This document shows positions 44,301-51,487 of a DNA stretch of 55,213 nt, in pieces. Below the pieces are notes generated by a model that was not told where the DNA came from, made no database searches, and saw only the letters and a list, made by a program, of their open reading frames with translations. Position numbers and translations under genes: made by a program. The stretch is from an uncultured Phocaeicola sp. (GTDB lineage Bacteria > Bacteroidota > Bacteroidia > Bacteroidales > Bacteroidaceae), in the NCBI GenBank assembly GCA_944320135.1, contig CALUGI010000022.1, positions 1 through 55,213 on the forward strand, in the 5' to 3' direction. Numbering within the stretch: position 1 is the stretch's first letter; the number at the start of each line of letters is the position of its first letter.

Positions 44301-44521
44301 ACGGGATTATGGATTCGTTTGTACAAACTGTTTATAGCTTGTGCTCGGAGCTGGGAAAAGCCATAAGCGTGCATGAACTGAATCCGAACGCGGCGACGCT
44401 TGTCAGCAGAAGAAGGAAAGTCGTTAGAGCGATGCAAAACATGCCTTCTTATGCGGGCTATGTGGAATTTTGCAAGAAGATACTTGCAAGAAGTGCAGGC
44501 AAGGCGGACGAATGTTTCTGA
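41363..44521 (+). CDS. Large methyltransferase with nuclease-like N-terminus (MTase 3)
   Basis: A 1052-aa protein. Residues 1-130 resemble PD-(D/E)XK nucleases: SGFIDNCIDCIAIEYEKNLS (67-86) then QVKEYCAALVREGIPVG; the core reads E80-x-E-K83 with D71 before it, so the Lys is one place later than in a standard ExK. The middle holds motif I VDMCCGSGSMIVE (379-391), GFDIDPLAV (419-427) and a catalytic motif SNTPWLAMSKI (582-592) with Thr where NPPW is usual. LPDSVMTGKQHEKFRDG and a C-terminal recognition region follow. The layout (nuclease-like, methylase, specificity) recalls type IIG enzymes or PglX-like methylases. Last gene of the trio; it ends 31 nt from the convergent hydrolase gene. Activity of either domain is uncertain. 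Confidence 0.85.
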   Translation: MSRIETAKCFIEKALELMAERASEVRVRDNFTSYLRGMYPDNPKWVSYHIDGAERHVHLVRNNRSISGFIDNCIDCIAIEYEKNLSVPAVYEEGFRQVKEYCAALVREGIPVGMIQGVLSDTLNWKVFEVVPDDLLDAGEYSQENIVLREVASIHISQSSDREASDLLLFLQTYLGRIGGRRITARRLADDFGLKSGYSRIYREAIRGYVERKKCENPQYYKMIGALWTKFVDGHSGLSGNDDSYISEFYISIVAKILCANLVSKRALSSTPEELCDIVNGRYFENKNIENFVDYDYFGWLNADAGELADTLRRIQDDLKVYDFEAMPEEDMFGELMVQLSDRTQRILLGQELTPRWLAKQLVGKVISGLDGQDTPRFVDMCCGSGSMIVETIRQTDAMLSRDMPPGKRSRILVDCISGFDIDPLAVILSKINWLVTIYGRIDRSCPIFIPIYHADSLFAENLMGRTREGKTALRLFDKLVEVPSCVISVGCHNVFDMIVDKCYDYIHIKVEERDFMDAMRSSLASAVPDISKLDDVCKFSYSLYKALFQLNAEGRNGIWAFVLKNLLRPNLIRGRYNGIVSNTPWLAMSKIGSNPYKDSLRTMAKHLGINPTDSSFLHLELATVFLLNSIDKYLCPGGLFGCILPDSVMTGKQHEKFRDGRFAKKRVEAGFYEIWELPTDTFKNRGIALFGRKEPYRKKPFYPGRRYRSKDEYSATRFSVVGSQNRTVWTDAAASDGIAGGNRYKFKQGADVMPRCFYFFTMTEEKGGGTRLSSIREGDKYSYLLNGMKKGKMLFYECCGVPPSLVKSVLVSSVLTPFRITEPPQAVLPIERKDGEWGEIGPVAQLSYPRSFINLMAAIRRDYKAVASNSSMFDRTLNMRNKLKLQKFETGQYLVLYGAGGANICSACLKIGDADKLVVDQTLYWTTVPSEDEAMYLSGMLNCPLLNEIISAFQTQGAFGKRHVHTLPLSYIPRFDPNDGIMDSFVQTVYSLCSELGKAISVHELNPNAATLVSRRRKVVRAMQNMPSYAGYVEFCKKILARSAGKADECF

Positions 44522-44552
44522 TTCCGGTTTCGCAAAGAACGGACTCATCCGC

Positions 44553-45497
44553 CTATTCTATCCATCTGTCTGTAAATTCCTTTACTCTCCGGGTATATTC
44601 TTCGGGGAAGTTCTTGTATGCCACTGCATGTTCCGTGTCGGGAACAATCCACAGTTCTTTGGGCGACGGTTTGGCTTCATAAAGCGGATAGACCATCCAT
44701 GTGGGCACATAGTCGTCTTCCTTGCCGTGGATGAACAACATCGGTCTCTTGCATTTGGCCACTTGTTCCAATGCAGACGCTTCGCGGAAGTCCCATCCGT
44801 ATTTCAAGTTGCAGAGCCAGCTGGCTGCGTGCAGCAGGGGGAACGGGGGAAGATGGAACTGCGTTTGCAATTCTTTCTTGAACTCGTCCCATACGCTGGT
44901 ATAGCCGCAGTCGTCCACAAAACAGCTCACGTATGCAGGAAGCCGTTCGCCCGACACCATCATCGTTGTGGCTCCGCCCATTGATATGCCGTGTACCACC
45001 ATCCGGAGAGAATCGCCGAATATGGAGGGGGCAAGGCCGATCCATTGCATTACGTCCATCCGGTCGAGCCAGCCCATCTGGATAGCTTCGCCTTCGCTTT
45101 GTCCTGCATGTCGCAAGTCGGGCATCAGAATATTGCAGTCGAGCGAACGGTTGTACATGTATCCGATGTGGAGCATGTCGGCGGCTCGGTTTCCGTAGCC
45201 GTGGATAACCAACGCCGTTTTGCGTGTCGGACGCGCGGCATACGCATAGAAAGCGTGGAGAGACGTTCCGTCGGACGCCGTAATGAATGTGTCTTTCAGT
45301 GCCTTGTGGGTTTGCAGGCTGTCTATCCATGAAGTGATGTACGGATAGTCTTTGCATGTTTCGGCTATTGCCTCCTGTACGTCGAGCTTCGGGCGGTCAG
45401 GACGGAGGGCGTAGTCAATCAGATAAAGTCCCCCTCCGATTGTCATGGCCGTCAATGCCAGCAGGATGCCGGCTCCTGCCAAAAGAATCTTTTTCAT
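44553..45497 (-). CDS. Alpha/beta hydrolase, membrane-anchored
   Basis: A 314-aa protein with an N-terminal hydrophobic helix (KKILLAGAGILLALTAMTIG), probably a membrane anchor or uncleaved signal, followed by an alpha/beta-hydrolase domain. The nucleophile elbow is MVVHGISMGGATTMM (Ser), the oxyanion region KTALVIHGYGNRAADML, and an Asp/His pair is likely in HGKEDDYVP and DTEHAVAYKN. The substrate is unknown; it resembles YqkD-type hydrolases. The frame is open to 45524, overlapping aroE, but MKKILLAG at 45497 is the natural start. Last gene of phoH-purC-menG-aroE-hydrolase. Confidence 0.87.
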   Translation of the reverse strand: MKKILLAGAGILLALTAMTIGGGLYLIDYALRPDRPKLDVQEAIAETCKDYPYITSWIDSLQTHKALKDTFITASDGTSLHAFYAYAARPTRKTALVIHGYGNRAADMLHIGYMYNRSLDCNILMPDLRHAGQSEGEAIQMGWLDRMDVMQWIGLAPSIFGDSLRMVVHGISMGGATTMMVSGERLPAYVSCFVDDCGYTSVWDEFKKELQTQFHLPPFPLLHAASWLCNLKYGWDFREASALEQVAKCKRPMLFIHGKEDDYVPTWMVYPLYEAKPSPKELWIVPDTEHAVAYKNFPEEYTRRVKEFTDRWIE

Positions 45498-45502
45498 ACG
45501 AG

Positions 45503-46246
45503 TTATCTGTTCCAAATGTCCCATGACGCGAATGCCTGGAGCAGAAGCATCTCCAGCCCGTTTTTAACGATAGCTCCCCGGTCGCTTCCCTTTTTCATGA
45601 AGAGCGTCGTGTCGGGATTGTAGAGCAAGTCGTAGAGCAGATGCTGCGTAGTGAGCAGGTCGTAGGGTATCTGGGGGCACTTGTCGGCCTGCGGATACAT
45701 GCCTACCGGGGTACAGTTGACGATTACCTTGTAGTCGTTCATGATTTGAGGGGTCAGTTCTTCATAAGTGACGGTCGTGTCATTATGCTTTCCCCGCGAG
45801 ACGAACAGCGTTTCAAGCCCCAGTTGGACAAGCCCCTCGCGAATAGCTTTTGAAGCGCCTCCCGTTCCGAGAATCAGCGCCTTCTTGTGGTATGGTTCCA
45901 ATAGCGGCTCGATGGATTGCGTGAACCCGATGATGTCCGAGTTGTATCCGGTGAGTTTCACCTTTCCTTTTGCGCGTTCAATCTTGATTACGTTTACCGC
46001 TCCGATGGCTGCGGCCGTGTCGTCCAGCTTGTCGAGATAGGAAATGACCTTTTCCTTGTAGGGGATGGTGACGTTGAGCCCTTCCAGATTCGGGTTGTTT
46101 GCGATTACTTTAGGAAGCTCGTCAATGGACGGGATTTCAAAGTTTACATATTCGGCATCGATGCTTTCAGAATGGAATTTCTCATTGAAGAAGTTTTTCG
46201 AGAAAGAATGGCCGAGAGGATAACCGATTAAACCGTATTTTTTCAT
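45503..46246 (-). CDS. aroE: Shikimate dehydrogenase
   Basis: Reduces 3-dehydroshikimate to shikimate with NADPH for aromatic amino acids. The 247-aa protein begins MKKYGLIGYPLGHSFSKNFF (substrate Ser residues in GHSFSK), has NVTIPYKEKVISYLD (catalytic Lys), and the nucleotide-binding LILGTGGASKAIREGLVQLG. The C-terminus GLEMLLLQAFASWDIWN is typical. Length is slightly short, as in Bacteroidetes. It lies 12 nt after menG and 5 nt before the hydrolase start, so it is in the same transcript. Confidence 0.95.
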   Translation of the reverse strand: MKKYGLIGYPLGHSFSKNFFNEKFHSESIDAEYVNFEIPSIDELPKVIANNPNLEGLNVTIPYKEKVISYLDKLDDTAAAIGAVNVIKIERAKGKVKLTGYNSDIIGFTQSIEPLLEPYHKKALILGTGGASKAIREGLVQLGLETLFVSRGKHNDTTVTYEELTPQIMNDYKVIVNCTPVGMYPQADKCPQIPYDLLTTQHLLYDLLYNPDTTLFMKKGSDRGAIVKNGLEMLLLQAFASWDIWNR

Positions 46247-46258
46247 AAAGTCAGCAAT

Positions 46259-46999
46259 TTATTTTGTAGCGAAATAGAGTGTGCAGACGCCTAAAGTCAT
46301 CCGTTTGAACCGGACTTCGCTGAATCCTGCCTTCCGCATGATTTCCTGCATCACCTCGCCTTGCGGGAATGCTTTGATGGATTGGGGCAGGTAGGTATAG
46401 GCGCTGCGGTCTTTTGAGAGGAATCTCCCCAAAGCAGGAATCACCATTTTCGAGTAGATGGCATAAAGCTGCTTCATGGGGAAACGTTCGGGGGTGGAGA
46501 GTTCCAGAATCACCAAGTGGCCGCCCGGCATGAGCACGCGGCGCATCTCCCTCAGTCCGCAGTCGAGGTCTTCAAAGTTTCTGACTCCGAAGGCTACGGT
46601 GATGGCATCGAAGCGGTTGTCGGGAAAAGAGAGCGACGTGCAGTCTTCTTTTGCGAACGAAATCTGGCGCTCCAGGCCCAGCTGCTTCACCTTCTCGCGT
46701 CCTACGTTCATCATGCCTTCCGATATGTCCGTTCCAATCAGTTCCTGCGGGTTCAGCATCCGGCACGCTTTGATGGCAAAGTCACCCGTACCCGTCGCCA
46801 CGTCCATGATGTGTTGCGGGCGGAAAGGCCTCAGCAGGGCTATCGCCTTTTTTCTCCACCGTTTGTCGATGCCCCACGAAAGCAGATGGTTCAGGTTGTC
46901 GTAGGCGGGAGCTATGCGGTCGAACATCCGTTCCACCTGTTCCGCCTTGCTTCCGTTTTTGTCGTAAGGCTTGATGTTTTCTTGAGGATAATGTGGCAT
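46259..46999 (-). CDS. ubiE/menG: Demethylmenaquinone methyltransferase
   Basis: SAM-dependent C-methylation, last step of menaquinone synthesis. The 246-aa protein has [20 protein letters not shown] near residue 25, motif [39 protein letters not shown] and [20 protein letters not shown], all diagnostic of UbiE/MenG. As Bacteroidetes use menaquinone, the menaquinone role is inferred. It follows purC by 85 nt, with a strong hairpin in the gap, and is 12 nt from aroE. Confidence 0.95.
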   Translation of the reverse strand: MPHYPQENIKPYDKNGSKAEQVERMFDRIAPAYDNLNHLLSWGIDKRWRKKAIALLRPFRPQHIMDVATGTGDFAIKACRMLNPQELIGTDISEGMMNVGREKVKQLGLERQISFAKEDCTSLSFPDNRFDAITVAFGVRNFEDLDCGLREMRRVLMPGGHLVILELSTPERFPMKQLYAIYSKMVIPALGRFLSKDRSAYTYLPQSIKAFPQGEVMQEIMRKAGFSEVRFKRMTLGVCTLYFATK

Positions 47000-47032
47000 G
47001 GTTGTAAAGATGCAGGCTTTTGCCGCGCGGCG

Positions 47033-47059
47033 CGCCGGGGTTTCAGCGAAACCCCGGCG
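47033..47059. repeat. Perfect 12-bp hairpin between purC and menG
   Basis: CGCCGGGGTTTC and GAAACCCCGGCG with a 3-nt loop. On the transcribed (minus) strand no T-run follows, so it is not a usual terminator; it could shield the upstream mRNA end, reduce readthrough, or be a REP-like sequence. Confidence 0.7.
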
Positions 47060-47084
47060 TGTTTTCGCAGCAATGCGGCGGCGT

Positions 47085-48029
47085 TTATTTCAAGTATTCA
47101 GTCACGTTCTTTTCGATGCGTTCGGCGAGGTTGTCCGTTTTGCCTTTGACGAAGGTTTCGCCCGTCAGATGCTCGAAGAGTTCGATGTAGCGGTCGCTGA
47201 TTGACTTCACGATTTCCGGAGTCATTTCGGGCACTTGCTGTCCTTCCTTGCCTTGGAATCCGTTGTCCATCAGCCATTCGCGGACGAACTCTTTGGAGAG
47301 CTGCTTCTGCGGAAGCTCCTTCTCGAAGCGTTCCTGATAGCCTTCCGAGTAGAAATAGCGGCTTGAGTCGGGAGTATGGATTTCGTCCATCAGGTAGATT
47401 TCGCCGTTGTGCTTTCCGAACTCGTACTTGGTGTCCACGAGAATCAGCCCGCGTGAAGCGGCGATTTCCGTTCCGCGCTCGAACAGAGCCAGCGTATATT
47501 TTTCAAGGACTGCATATTCTTCCGGAGTAGCCAGGCCCTTTGCCAGAATCTCTTCCTTGGAGATGTCTTCGTCGTGCATTCCCATTTCGGCCTTTGTGGT
47601 CGGCGTGATGATGGGGTGGGGGAACTTTTCGTTCTCGCGCATACCTTCCGGCAGGCGCACGCCGCAGATTTCACGCACTCCGCTCTTGTATGCGCGCCAT
47701 GCGCTGCCGCACAGATAGCCGCGCACAATCATTTCGACGGGGAATCCCTGGCACATCACACCCACTGTCACCATCGGGTCGGGAGTGGCGAGCTTCCAGT
47801 TCGGGCAAATGTCGGCGGTGGCGTCGAGGAATTTGGCCGCAATCTGGTTCAGCATCTGTCCCTTGTAGGGGATTCCTTCGGGGAGCACCACGTCGAATGC
47901 CGAGATGCGGTCGGTGGCTACCATTACCAATTTTTCGTCGTTGATGTTGTACACATCGCGCACTTTCCCGTGATACACGCTTTTCTGTCCCGGAAAGTGA
48001 TAGTCTGTCTTAGTCAATGCTTTGCTCAT
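47085..48029 (-). CDS. purC: Phosphoribosylaminoimidazole-succinocarboxamide synthase
   Basis: ATP-dependent ligation of aspartate to CAIR in purine synthesis. The 314-aa protein has [40 protein letters not shown] and [20 protein letters not shown], with [20 protein letters not shown] and [20 protein letters not shown] downstream. The length is that of the longer yeast-like form common in Bacteroidetes. The ATG at 48029 overlaps the phoH 3' end by 20 nt. No other pur genes are near. Confidence 0.96.
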   Translation of the reverse strand: MSKALTKTDYHFPGQKSVYHGKVRDVYNINDEKLVMVATDRISAFDVVLPEGIPYKGQMLNQIAAKFLDATADICPNWKLATPDPMVTVGVMCQGFPVEMIVRGYLCGSAWRAYKSGVREICGVRLPEGMRENEKFPHPIITPTTKAEMGMHDEDISKEEILAKGLATPEEYAVLEKYTLALFERGTEIAASRGLILVDTKYEFGKHNGEIYLMDEIHTPDSSRYFYSEGYQERFEKELPQKQLSKEFVREWLMDNGFQGKEGQQVPEMTPEIVKSISDRYIELFEHLTGETFVKGKTDNLAERIEKNVTEYLK

Positions 48030-49014
48030 TTCTCTTTTTATTTGAATTGTTGGATGAATCTGTCTTTTCCTTCCGGCTCTTTTCCTCGAACTTCTCGTAA
48101 GCCTCCACGATACGTGTCACCAGCTTGTGGCGCACGATGTCCTTCTTTGTGAGTTCTACGAAGCTGATGCCCTTCACTTCCCGCAGAATCTTCATGGCTT
48201 GCACCAGCCCCGACATCTGCGAGGGCGGAAGGTCGATTTGCGTCATGTCGCCCGTCACGATCATCTTCGTGTTCATTCCCATGCGGGTGAGGAACATCTT
48301 TATCTGTTGCGCCGTGGTGTTTTGGGCTTCGTCGAGGATGACTACCGCATCGTTCAGCGTGCGTCCGCGCATGAACGCGAGAGGCGCAATCTGAATGATG
48401 TTCAGTTCCATGTATTCTTTCAGCTTCACGGGCGGAATCATGTCTTGAAGCGCGTCGTAGAGCGGTTGGAGATACGGGTCTATCTTCTCCTTCATGTCGC
48501 CCGGAAGGAAGCCCAATTTTTCTCCGGCTTCCACGGCGGGGCGGCTCAGGATGATTTTTTTGATTTCCTTGTTCTTCAATGCGCGGACGGCCAGTGCGAT
48601 TGCCGTGTAGGTCTTCCCGGAACCGGCCGGTCCGATGGCGAATATCATGTCGTTCTTTTCGAACTCGCGCACCAACTTCAGCTGGTTTTCGCTCCGTGGG
48701 GTGATGGGTTTTCCCGTCACGCTGTACACGATGACGTCGCCCGTCTTCTCTATCTTGGGCATGTTTCCGCTCACGATGTCAAGGATGGTCTCCTCATTCA
48801 GTGAGTTGTATTGGACGCAATGCTTTTCGAGGGCGACAATCGCTTCCTCGAAGGCGCATATCGCTTCCTCGTCGCCCATCACCTTGATGACGTTTCCTCT
48901 TGCCACAATTCTCAGTTTGGGAAACAGCGCCTTGATCATCTGCATGTTCGCGTTGTTCACCCCATAGAAAATCACGGGGTCAATGTCTTCCAATACTATA
49001 TGTTTCTCTATCAT
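48010..49014 (-). CDS. phoH: PhoH-like ATPase
   Basis: A 334-aa cytoplasmic P-loop ATPase. The N-terminal KH-like part (about 1-110, with [20 protein letters not shown]) precedes the PhoH domain: Walker [50 protein letters not shown] (Walker B) and [18 protein letters not shown]. The tail is Lys/Asn/Ser-rich. Family members are linked to RNA metabolism and phosphate stress, but function is not fixed. It is the first gene of the operon. Despite the name, no TGTAACA array like that before pst was seen upstream. Confidence 0.94.
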   Translation of the reverse strand: MIEKHIVLEDIDPVIFYGVNNANMQMIKALFPKLRIVARGNVIKVMGDEEAICAFEEAIVALEKHCVQYNSLNEETILDIVSGNMPKIEKTGDVIVYSVTGKPITPRSENQLKLVREFEKNDMIFAIGPAGSGKTYTAIALAVRALKNKEIKKIILSRPAVEAGEKLGFLPGDMKEKIDPYLQPLYDALQDMIPPVKLKEYMELNIIQIAPLAFMRGRTLNDAVVILDEAQNTTAQQIKMFLTRMGMNTKMIVTGDMTQIDLPPSQMSGLVQAMKILREVKGISFVELTKKDIVRHKLVTRIVEAYEKFEEKSRKEKTDSSNNSNKKRNEQSID

Positions 49015-49053
49015 TCAGCTAATGTTGGCTATGCTTGTGTTTGTTATTCCCCG

Positions 49054-49061
49054 CAAATTTA
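49054..49061 (-). promoter_or_regulatory. -7 box for phoH operon
   Basis: Minus-strand TAAATTTG matches TAnnTTTG, 40 nt before the phoH ATG. No TTTG at -33. Confidence 0.5.
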
Positions 49062-49088
49062 ATCATAACTTTTTGAATGTGGTGAAAA

Positions 49089-49182
49089 GGGCGGGCATTT
49101 TTCTGCAAAACCCGCCCGCTTTGACAGGAAAAAGTGCCCGGCTTGAGCGGAAAAGGCGGGGGGCTTTACCCGTCAAGCCGGG
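49089..49182. repeat. Two GC-rich hairpins in the phoH upstream gap
   Basis: GGGCGGG (49089-49095) pairs with CCCGCCC (49111-49117), and CCCGGCTTGA (49137-49146) with TCAAGCCGGG (49173-49182). The segment has no ORF and shares words such as GGAAAAAGTGCCCG and TTTTCTGCAAAACCCG with other gaps in the window. Confidence 0.6.
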
Positions 49183-49206
49183 GATGTTTTCTAACATGCC
49201 GGCGGA

Positions 49207-49238
49207 TTTGTTTTGCTGCGTCCGATTCCTTATTTTTG
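49207..49238 (+). promoter_or_regulatory. Promoter of lipoprotein gene 49271
   Basis: TTTG (49207-49210), 20 nt, TATTTTTG (49231-49238): a full consensus match, 32 nt before the ATG. Confidence 0.7.
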
Positions 49239-49270
49239 TTACAAGTGTAGTTTTAAATTTCAGTTGAGCT

Positions 49271-49819
49271 ATGAAGATGACAGCCAAGGTTTTGTTTTTC
49301 GCGGTTCTTGCAGCTCTTGCGTCGGGCTGCAGGGTGCAAAAAGACGCGGCCCTTTCCTCTGCGGAGCATCAGACGGCTTTGGAGGCGTTGCAGGAGGGGA
49401 GTTTCCTTGTGAAGCTGGATGCCGTATATCCTTCGTCGGCAAGTCCCTATCAGCGTTCTTCCCGCACGGAATATCGGGAGCTGCACGAAAGCTATTTTAC
49501 GGTGGATGGCGGCGAGTATGCTTCGTACATCTCTTTTGAAGACAGGGCTTTCCTTGCCGACGATTTCCCGGCGAGGAAGCGGGAAGGTCTGCGTGCGGAC
49601 GTGTCTGAAGGGAAGAGGCAGAGGAACGGGGAAGTACGTTTCCGCCTGAGGGTGTACGGAGGCGGCCTTGTCGCCGACAAGCACATCGCGGTCTTTCTCG
49701 ACGGAAAGTCGAACCGGTGTTATGTCAAGATGACGGCTCCAGGCGGAAATGCTTCAGGCGCAAGCATGAGCGGGCATGTGTATCCCGCGAAGCCTGCGGA
49801 AGCCGGGACAGGCGGGTAG
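49271..49819 (+). CDS. Lipoprotein, possibly DUF4251-like
   Basis: A 182-aa predicted lipoprotein with signal MKMTAKVLFFAVLAALASGC (Cys20 as the lipid site). The mature part has an N-terminal helix (SSAEHQTALEALQEGSFLVK) and then a beta-rich region (YFTVDGGEYASYISFEDRAF, GEVRFRLRVYGGGLVADKHI, NRCYVKMTAPGGNASGASMS). The order resembles DUF4251 proteins of Bacteroidetes, but the typical LPYFG motif is not visible, so the family is uncertain. It has its own promoter and is followed by the DUF6621-like gene in the same direction. Confidence 0.7.
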   Translation: MKMTAKVLFFAVLAALASGCRVQKDAALSSAEHQTALEALQEGSFLVKLDAVYPSSASPYQRSSRTEYRELHESYFTVDGGEYASYISFEDRAFLADDFPARKREGLRADVSEGKRQRNGEVRFRLRVYGGGLVADKHIAVFLDGKSNRCYVKMTAPGGNASGASMSGHVYPAKPAEAGTGG

Positions 49820-49833
49820 GTATGGGGCGGATG

Positions 49834-49865
49834 TTTGCGCGTATCCGCAAATAGTTGTATCTTTA
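49834..49865 (+). promoter_or_regulatory. Promoter of DUF6621-like/LysR pair
   Basis: TTTG (49834-49837), 20 nt, TATCTTTA (49858-49865; last base differs from the consensus G). The ATG at 49887 is 21 nt downstream. Confidence 0.5.
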
Positions 49866-49886
49866 CTCCCAAAACGTATTCTATTT

Positions 49887-50468
49887 ATGGAAAAGATGAC
49901 TTTCGCCCCCAACGTCCTGCTGGTCGATGCCGTGTGGCTGAATCGTGTGGGGGCTGACATGGCCCGGCATTTCGCGTCGGTCGTAGGGCGCGATTTGGGC
50001 CGCGCGGATTTGGCTTTGCTGCTGGAGTGTCTGGCCCTCGATGCGGGCGTTCAGCCGGGAAACAACGAGGTTCAGGTGATATTCGTGTACGACGGTTCGA
50101 TGGAGAAGATGGGCTTTTGCGAGCCTTCCGGACTGGCGGACGAACTTCATGAGGTGGCTTTTGAAAGCCGTTTGGGGGAGTTTTCCCTATATAGCTTCCA
50201 GCCTTCCGGAATGGCCTCGCGCGAGGAACTGTTTTTGGAGGCTCTGCAGCTTGCGGGCGAGGCGGAAAACGTGCGCCGCATTGCGGCGGTGCCCGACGAA
50301 GGCGCATACGGCGCCAAGGTATGGAAGGCGGTCGGAGAGTGGAAAAAGGAGGGCGGAGTGACGGTGTTCGGCATGAATCCTCCGGAGCCGCCGTGTTCCG
50401 GCGGGCGTTTCGAACTGGCGGGATTTGCCGTCCTCCAGTCGTTGGGAGTCCGTGCCGACGAACTTTAG
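49887..50468 (+). CDS. Conserved Bacteroidales protein, DUF6621-like
   Basis: A 193-aa soluble protein without signal or membrane segments. It starts MEKMTFAPNVLLVDAVWLNR and has alternating strands and helices (LALLLECLALDAGVQPGNNE, VQVIFVYDGSMEKMGFCEPS, VTVFGMNPPEPPCSGGRFEL), suggesting an alpha/beta fold. I believe this matches DUF6621, a family restricted to Bacteroidales, but from memory only. The frame opens earlier, at 49776 inside the previous gene; 49887 is used. It lies 11 nt before the LysR gene, so the two are likely one transcript. Function unknown. Confidence 0.7.
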   Translation: MEKMTFAPNVLLVDAVWLNRVGADMARHFASVVGRDLGRADLALLLECLALDAGVQPGNNEVQVIFVYDGSMEKMGFCEPSGLADELHEVAFESRLGEFSLYSFQPSGMASREELFLEALQLAGEAENVRRIAAVPDEGAYGAKVWKAVGEWKKEGGVTVFGMNPPEPPCSGGRFELAGFAVLQSLGVRADEL

Positions 50469-50479
50469 CGGAGTGCGCC

Positions 50480-51370
50480 ATGTCCGATTTCCGATTGAAG
50501 GCTTTTTACAGCGTAGCCCGCAACTTGAGCTTCACCAAAGCGTCGCAGGAACTTTTTGTGAGCCAGCCTGCCGTCACCCGTCACATCCGCGAGCTGGAAG
50601 CTCTCTATCAGGTGCGCCTGTTCGACCGCAGGGGCAACTCTATTGCGCTCACCGAGGCCGGACGGGTGATGATGGAGCATTGCGAACGCATACTGGCGGA
50701 ATATCGAAAGCTGGAGTACGACATGCACCGGCTGAACGACGAATATGCAGGCGAGCTGCGGTTAGGGGCGAGCACCACGATTTCGCGTTACGTGCTTCCG
50801 CCCGTGTTGGCGAAGTTCACGGAAAGGTATCCCCGGATACGCGTCTCGCTTATCGACATGAATTCCCGCCATATTGAAAAAGCATTGCTGGAGAACAGCA
50901 TCGATGTGGGCATGGTGGAAGGGGTGTTCCGCGTGCCCAATCTGCGTTATGAGCCGTTCTTGTGCGACGAGCTGGTGCCCGTGGTCTGTGATTCCGGCCG
51001 TTGGAAAGCGTGTGACGAACTGAGTTTGGACGAGTTCGTCCGCGTGCCTTTGGTGTTGCGCGAGCGAGGTTCGGGCACGCTCGACGCTATCGAAACGGCT
51101 CTTGCGGAAAAAGGCTTGAAACTTTCGTCGCTGAACGTGCGCATGTACTTAGGCAGTACGGAAAGCATCAAGTCGTTCTTGCGTTGCAGCGACTGTATGG
51201 GCATCGTTTCGGTGTTTGCCGTCGACAGGGAGCTTCGAGCCGGAGAGTTCCGGGTGGTCGATGTGGAGGGGATTCGCTTCAAGCGTCATTTCTGTTTCGT
51301 GTCGGCTCAGGGTCAGGAGGCCGACATTGCCCTTCATTTCATGCAGTTTGTGAAGGATGCGCTTGCCTGA
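50480..51370 (+). CDS. LysR-family transcriptional regulator
   Basis: A 296-aa regulator. The N-terminal winged HTH is clear (FRLKAFYSVARNLSFTKASQ, ELFVSQPAVTRHIRELEALY, residues 3-62), followed by the linker helix and a substrate-binding domain from GELRLGASTTISRYVLPPVL to the end. The effector is unknown; the general look is of the CysB/CysL/YeiE-like branch. It is not divergent from a clear target gene, which is unusual for LysR; the closest candidate is the co-transcribed DUF6621-like gene. The ATG at 50480 is preferred to the open frame from 50321 inside the preceding gene. Confidence 0.92.
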   Translation: MSDFRLKAFYSVARNLSFTKASQELFVSQPAVTRHIRELEALYQVRLFDRRGNSIALTEAGRVMMEHCERILAEYRKLEYDMHRLNDEYAGELRLGASTTISRYVLPPVLAKFTERYPRIRVSLIDMNSRHIEKALLENSIDVGMVEGVFRVPNLRYEPFLCDELVPVVCDSGRWKACDELSLDEFVRVPLVLRERGSGTLDAIETALAEKGLKLSSLNVRMYLGSTESIKSFLRCSDCMGIVSVFAVDRELRAGEFRVVDVEGIRFKRHFCFVSAQGQEADIALHFMQFVKDALA

Positions 51371-51441
51371 CGTTGCGTTGCTTGCAGGCGTTCCGGAGAA
51401 ATTGCCTCGGCTGGTATGGGGCGGTGCCTTTCATGTTAAAT

Positions 51442-51487
51442 AAGAATGTCCCGTCCTGTTGCAAAAGGCGGGACATATTCTTTTTTA
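51442..51487. terminator. Bidirectional terminator between LysR and LRR-like lipoprotein
   Basis: AAGAATGTCCCG and CGGGACATATTC pair (one bulge) with a 17-nt loop; TTTTTT follows on plus and an AT-rich ATTCTTATTT on minus. It serves two convergent genes. Confidence 0.75.

Noticed and set aside
44522-44552. A terminator or attachment site at the end of the methyltransferase trio
   Set aside because: The 31-nt gap has no inverted repeat, T-run or direct repeat matching the 37671-37726 side, so no insertion boundary can be shown.
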